A stretch of DNA of 10,364 nt from Casimicrobiaceae bacterium (GTDB lineage: Bacteria > Pseudomonadota > Gammaproteobacteria > Burkholderiales > Casimicrobiaceae), in NCBI GenBank assembly GCA_955652025.1, contig CATPAO010000095.1, positions 1-10,364 on the forward strand, given 5' to 3'. The position numbers were made by a program, and so were the translations under genes. The notes below the pieces were generated by a model, which ran no database searches, had not been told where the DNA came from, and saw only the letters and a program-made list of their open reading frames with translations. This document shows positions 7,301 through 10,364 of the stretch, in pieces. Every line of letters starts with the position of its first letter. Position 1 is the first letter of the stretch.

Positions 7301-7589
7301 GATCGAACTGCAGCGTGATGCGCGTCGAGCCGAGCGACGACGACGACGTCATCTCCGTGACGCCGGCGATGCGGCCGAGCGCGCGTTCGAGCGGTGTCGC
7401 CACGGTCGCCGCCATCGTCTCGGGGCTCGCGCCGGGCAGGCTCGCCTGCACCGAGATCGTCGGAAAGTCGACCTGCGGCAACGGCGCGACCGGCAGCAGA
7501 CGAAACGCCAGCGCGCCGGCGATCGCGATGCCCAGGGTGAGCAGCGTCGTGGCGACCGGACGGTCGATGAACGGTTGCGACAGGTTCAC
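4329..7589 (-). CDS. mdtC: Multidrug efflux RND transporter permease, MdtC type
   Basis: Inner-membrane proton-driven pump subunit of 1086 residues; MdtC forms a heterotrimer with MdtB. Hallmarks: the [21 protein letters not shown]-terminus with the first span, [14 protein letters not shown] (32-45), [10 protein letters not shown] (51-60), [17 protein letters not shown] (79-95), [11 protein letters not shown] (130-140), proton-relay Asp401-Asp402 in [19 protein letters not shown], and Lys967-Lys968 in [15 protein letters not shown]. Similarity to E. coli MdtC, as I recall it, is high throughout. The protein is about 60 residues longer than that homologue, largely because of a Gly/Ala/Ser/Thr-rich insertion at residues 771-820. 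The start is GTG at 7587-7589, overlapping the stop of mdtB (GTGA) with GGAAGG nine bases before it; this puts the N-terminus exactly where the family begins. The stop overlaps the start of the channel gene. Substrates cannot be read from sequence; bile salts and novobiocin are known for the E. coli pump. Confidence 0.97.
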   Translation of the reverse strand: MNLSQPFIDRPVATTLLTLGIAIAGALAFRLLPVAPLPQVDFPTISVQASLPGASPETMAATVATPLERALGRIAGVTEMTSSSSLGSTRITLQFDLSRDIDGAARDVQAAINAARTLLPSSLPNNPTYRKVNPADAPIMIIALTSDTMTRGQMYDAASTVLAQKLSQVEGIGQVNVGGSSLPAVRVELNPAVLNKYGVSTAQVRSTIQATNANKPEGALEDGDRHWQIGANDQAKVAAEYLPLIVAYVNGAAVRLSDVGDVVDSVQDLRNDGSADGKRSVLLILNRQPGANIIETIGRVREVLPQLRASIPSAIDMTVMMDRTPSIRASLREVERTLVIAVALVILVVFLFLRNARAALIPSVAVPVSLIGTFGVMYLADFSLNNLSLMALTVATGFVVDDAIVVLENVSRHIEEGVAPRKAALMGAREVGFTVVSMSLSMIAVFIPILLMGGIVGRLFREFAVTLAAAILVSLAVSLTTTPMMRSRLLRPATEYGRGRFAAWSERALAVVMNGYGRSLAWVLSHGILTMLVLAATVALNVYLYVIIPKGFFPQQDTGRLIGNIQADQGISFQAMQKKLATFVDTVRADPAVESVVAFTGGGQRNSGSMFVGLKPLSERRESADAVIARLRAKLANEPGANLFLQLAQDIRIGGRQANAQYQFTLQADDLAELRQWEPRIRRALSDLPELADVNTDQQDKGAQTTLNVDRDTATRLGVTMANVDSTLNDWFGQRQVSTIYNPLNQYHVVMEAAPQYWQSPESLRDIYVSAGTGATPAVGGASGTPGAIGATSSSSSTASTGAASAGAIAANGAGIATTAGGRQVPLSAFASYAPTNTPLAVNHQGQFAASTISFNLPAAVSLSDATRAVNDVLARLGAPSSVHGTFQGTARAFQASLDSQPWLILAALITVYIVLGILYESYVHPITILSTLPSAGVGALLALLAFKTEFSLMALIGVILLIGIVKKNAIMMIDYALEVERSRKLAPREAIFDACLRRFRPIIMTTLAAMLGALPLALGTGDGAELRRPLGISIVGGLLVSQLLTLYTTPVVYLYLDRFRLWALRHWRRASPSTHAPIDARAQQP
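5130..5279 (-). other. Low-complexity insertion within MdtC (50 residues)
   Basis: Codons 771-820 of the mdtC-type gene encode an in-frame stretch made almost only of Gly, Ala, Ser, Thr and a few Ile/Pro, including SSSSSTAST. It separates DIYVS from [10 protein letters not shown]. In the adjacent MdtB the equivalent segment is continuous ([13 protein letters not shown]), and E. coli MdtC as I recall it is also continuous there. By comparison with AcrB the site lies in the second periplasmic part, in or beside the C-terminal docking subdomain. It is probably a flexible surface loop. Confidence 0.8.
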
Positions 7590-10364
7590 GTCGCCGTGCC
7601 TTCCGTGCCGGCGGAAACCGGCGGCGACGGCGCTCGCCCGCTGCCGGCACGCCGCGCGAGGCGATCGAACGCGAGGTAGATGACCGGCGTCGTGAACAGC
7701 GTCAGGACCTGGCTCACGATCAGGCCGCCGACCATCGTGATCCCGAGCGGGTGACGGAGCTCCGAGCCCACGCCGGTGCCAAGCATCAGCGGGAGGGCGG
7801 CCAGCAATGCCGCCATCGTCGTCATCAGGATCGGCCGAAAGCGCAGCAAGCACGCCTCGTGAATCGCGTCACGCGGCGCCTTGCCTTCCTCGCGCTCGGC
7901 GTCGAGCGCGAAGTCGACCATCATGATCGCGTTCTTCTTGACGATGCCGATCAACAGAATGATGCCGATCACCGCGATGATGCCGAGGTCGTTGCCGCTG
8001 ACGATCAGCGCCAGCAGCGCGCCGACTGCGGCGGACGGCAGCGTCGACAGGATCGTCAGCGGATGGATGTAGCTCTCGTAGAGCACGCCCAGGACGATAT
8101 ACATCGTGACGACGGCCGCAAGAATCAGCAGCAGCGTGTTGTCGAGCGACGCCTGGAACGCCAGCGCCGCGCCCTGGAAGCTCGTGCGGATGCTGGCGGG
8201 CAGGCCGAGACCATGCTCCGTGTCGCCGATCGCCTTCACCGCGGCGCCCAGCGACGCGCCCGGCGCCAGGTTGAACGATATCGTCACGGACGGAAACTGG
8301 CCGAGATGATTGACGACGAGCGGCGTGTTGCGCTCCTCGATCCGCGCGACGGTCGACAGCGGCACGACCTGGCCCGACGCCGTCGTCACGTGCAGGTCGT
8401 TGAGCGCGCCGGGCCCCCGCTGATAGTCGGGCTGCACTTCGAGCACGACGCGGTATTGCGACGCCTGCGTGAAAATCGTCGAGATCAACCGCTGGCCGAA
8501 CGCGTTGTAGAGCGCGGTGTCGATCGCGGCGGGCGTGATGCCGAGACGTCCCGCGGCATCGCGGTCGATCGCGACGTACGCCTGCAGTCCCTTGTCTTGC
8601 GCATCGCTCGCGACATCGGAGAGCGTCGGCAGCGCGGCCAACTTTTCGACGAGCCGCGGCGTCCACTCCGTCAGGTCTTCCGGCTTCGCCGATTCCAGCG
8701 TGAACTGGTATTGCGTGCGCGAGACGCGGTCCTCGATCGTCAGATCCTGCACGGGCTGCATGTAGAGCCGAACGCCCTCGACATCGGCGACGCGCTGCTG
8801 CAATCGCCGGATCACGCCCGCCGCATCGAGGTCGCGCGCGCTCTTCGGCTTCAGGTTGATCAGCATCCGCCCGCTGTTTAGCGTTGCGTTCTGCCCGTCG
8901 ACGCCGATGAACGAAGACAGGCTGTCGACGGCGGGATCCTGGAGAATGACGCGGGCGAGCGCCTGCTGCCGCTCGGCCATCGCCGGGAAGCTGATCGATT
9001 GCGACGCATCCGAGATCGCCTGGATCACGCCGGTGTCCTGCAGCGGAAAGAATCCCTTGGGCACGAAGACGTAGAGCAGCACCGTGAGCGCGAGCGTGGC
9101 CAGGAACACGATCAGCGTGACGCCCTGGCGATCGAGCACCCAGTTCAGCATCACGCCGTAACGCGCGATCACGCGCTCGAACAGATGCCCGGTGTAGCGG
9201 TAGAAGCGGCCCTGCCGGTCCTCGGGCGTGTGGCGCAACAGCCGCGCGCACATCATCGGCGTCAGCGTCAGCGAGACGAGAGCGGAGATCAGGATCGACA
9301 CCGCCAGCGTGATCGCGAATTCGCGGAACAGCCGGCCGACGACGTCGCCCATGAACAGGAGCGGGATCAGCACGGCGATCAACGAGATCGTCAGCGATAT
9401 GATCGTGAAGCCGATCTGCTTGCTGCCCTTCAACGCCGCCTCGAGCGGCGCATCGCCTTTTTCCACGTAGCGCGCGATGTTCTCGATCATCACGATCGCG
9501 TCGTCGACGACGAAGCCGGTGGCGATCGTGAGCGCCATCAACGTCAGGTTGTTGATCGAGAATCCGGTGAGATACATGACGCCGAACGTGCCGACCAGCG
9601 ACAGCGGCACCGCCACGCCGGGAATCAACGTCGCCGGCACGTTGCGCAGAAACAGGAAGATCACCATCACGACCAGCGCGACCGCGAGCAGGAGCTCGAA
9701 CTGAACGTCGTTAACCGACGCGCGGATCGTCGTCGTGCGGTCGGTCAGCACGCGCACGTCGACGGAGCCCGGTAATGTCGCTTGCAGCGTCGGCAGAAGT
9801 TGCTTGATCCGGTCGACCACATCGATCACGTTCGCGCCGGGCTGCCGCTGGATGTTGAGGATGACGGCCGGAAAATCGTTCGCCCATGCGGAGAGTCGCG
9901 CGTTTTCCGCACCGTCGACGACACTTGCGACATCGGCGATCCGGACCGGCGCGCCGTTCTTGTAGGCGATGATCAGGCTTTTGTATTCGTCGGCCGACTT
10001 CAACTGGTCGTTGGCGTCGATCGTCGATGCGCGGGAGGGTCCGTCGAAGCTGCCCTTCGCCTGGTTGACGTTGGCGCCGGTGATCGCCGTGCGGAGGTCG
10101 TCCATGCTGAGACCGTTCGCGGCGAGCGCGCGCGGATTGACCTGGACACGCACTGCGGGCCGTTGGCCGCCGCCGATACTCACCAGTCCGACGCCCTGAA
10201 GCTGCGATATCTTCTGCGCGATCCGCGTGTCGACCAGGTCGAACACCTTCGGCAGCGCAAGCGTCGACGACGAGATCGCAAGCGTCAGGATCGGTGCGTC
10301 GGCCGGATTGACTTTGCTATAGATCGGCGGCGCCGGCAGATCCGTCGGAAGCAGGTTCGACGCC
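7586..10364 (-). CDS. mdtB: Multidrug efflux RND transporter permease, MdtB type (5' end outside window)
   Basis: Partner permease of MdtC. About 925 residues are present; comparison with MdtB suggests roughly 115-120 N-terminal residues are missing. The frame is open to the window edge and the residues there ([24 protein letters not shown], given in family order) are normal internal sequence, so internal start codons are not the real start. Landmarks: proton-relay Asp-Asp in [19 protein letters not shown] (codons 9500-9505), [11 protein letters not shown], the MdtB-specific [19 protein letters not shown] and [12 protein letters not shown], and Lys-Lys in [15 protein letters not shown] (codons 7934-7939). 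Both permeases keep the Asp and Lys relay residues, so neither looks catalytically dead. The C-terminal tail is Pro/Ser/Gly-rich. The stop TGA overlaps the GTG start of mdtC. Order mdtB-mdtC-channel predicts mdtA just beyond position 10364. Confidence 0.97.
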   Translation of the reverse strand, partial: ASNLLPTDLPAPPIYSKVNPADAPILTLAISSSTLALPKVFDLVDTRIAQKISQLQGVGLVSIGGGQRPAVRVQVNPRALAANGLSMDDLRTAITGANVNQAKGSFDGPSRASTIDANDQLKSADEYKSLIIAYKNGAPVRIADVASVVDGAENARLSAWANDFPAVILNIQRQPGANVIDVVDRIKQLLPTLQATLPGSVDVRVLTDRTTTIRASVNDVQFELLLAVALVVMVIFLFLRNVPATLIPGVAVPLSLVGTFGVMYLTGFSINNLTLMALTIATGFVVDDAIVMIENIARYVEKGDAPLEAALKGSKQIGFTIISLTISLIAVLIPLLFMGDVVGRLFREFAITLAVSILISALVSLTLTPMMCARLLRHTPEDRQGRFYRYTGHLFERVIARYGVMLNWVLDRQGVTLIVFLATLALTVLLYVFVPKGFFPLQDTGVIQAISDASQSISFPAMAERQQALARVILQDPAVDSLSSFIGVDGQNATLNSGRMLINLKPKSARDLDAAGVIRRLQQRVADVEGVRLYMQPVQDLTIEDRVSRTQYQFTLESAKPEDLTEWTPRLVEKLAALPTLSDVASDAQDKGLQAYVAIDRDAAGRLGITPAAIDTALYNAFGQRLISTIFTQASQYRVVLEVQPDYQRGPGALNDLHVTTASGQVVPLSTVARIEERNTPLVVNHLGQFPSVTISFNLAPGASLGAAVKAIGDTEHGLGLPASIRTSFQGAALAFQASLDNTLLLILAAVVTMYIVLGVLYESYIHPLTILSTLPSAAVGALLALIVSGNDLGIIAVIGIILLIGIVKKNAIMMVDFALDAEREEGKAPRDAIHEACLLRFRPILMTTMAALLAALPLMLGTGVGSELRHPLGITMVGGLIVSQVLTLFTTPVIYLAFDRLARRAGSGRAPSPPVSAGTEGTAT

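Noticed and set aside
5313..7679. Very long plus-strand open frame (788 codons) opposite mdtC.
   Set aside because: It is rich in Arg, His, Asp and Gln with no domain or hydrophobic pattern, typical of the antisense frame of a GC-rich gene. The opposite strand is a clear RND permease.
4329..7853. Extended version of mdtC starting at 7853.
   Set aside because: The added 88 residues are an out-of-frame reading of the mdtB 3' end. The GTG at 7589 gives the exact RND N-terminus and a GTGA overlap.
7751..8881. Plus-strand open frame of 376 codons opposite mdtB.
   Set aside because: Arg/Asp/Gln-rich antisense shadow; the minus strand carries all MdtB motifs in frame.

Overview
The window is a GC-rich bacterial segment in which every gene I can support lies on the minus strand, so transcription runs from position 10364 towards position 1. 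The gene families (an MdtBC heteromeric RND pump with its own NodT-type outer-membrane lipoprotein, a BtuB-type TonB receptor, a PuuD-like membrane protein) point to a Gram-negative proteobacterium. Composition and gene set fit a beta-proteobacterium such as a Burkholderiales member, but that placement is inference only.

In the direction of transcription, the first block (10364 to 2914) is a drug-efflux operon: mdtB (5' end outside the window), mdtC, and an OprM/NodT-family outer-membrane channel. The three genes are joined by 4-base stop/start overlaps (GTGA, then ATGA). The membrane-fusion subunit (mdtA) would be expected just beyond position 10364. mdtC carries a 50-residue Gly/Ala/Ser/Thr-rich insertion that is absent from its paralogue mdtB.

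An intergenic region of about 170 bases with inverted repeats follows. Next comes a two-gene unit: a 32-residue single-span membrane micropeptide with an almost ideal Shine-Dalgarno sequence, and a 167-residue four-span membrane protein. The latter resembles part of the membrane domain of urate hydroxylase PuuD but lacks the cytochrome c domain. A strong intrinsic terminator closes this unit.

The next gene is a class-V PLP aminotransferase of the alanine/serine-glyoxylate type. Glyoxylate is an end product of urate/allantoin breakdown, so a shared link to purine or glyoxylate metabolism is possible but unproven.

The last block (770 to 1) has a promoter candidate, a complete cobalamin riboswitch with a perfect closing P1 helix, and the first 158 codons of a BtuB-like TonB-dependent receptor. 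Vitamin B12 is therefore expected to repress its own uptake receptor.

I found no clear sign of an undescribed system. The items most worth a second look are the micropeptide/short PuuD-like pair, the low-complexity insertion in MdtC, and the expression platform of the riboswitch. No tRNA, rRNA, CRISPR array, insertion sequence or phage gene was seen.
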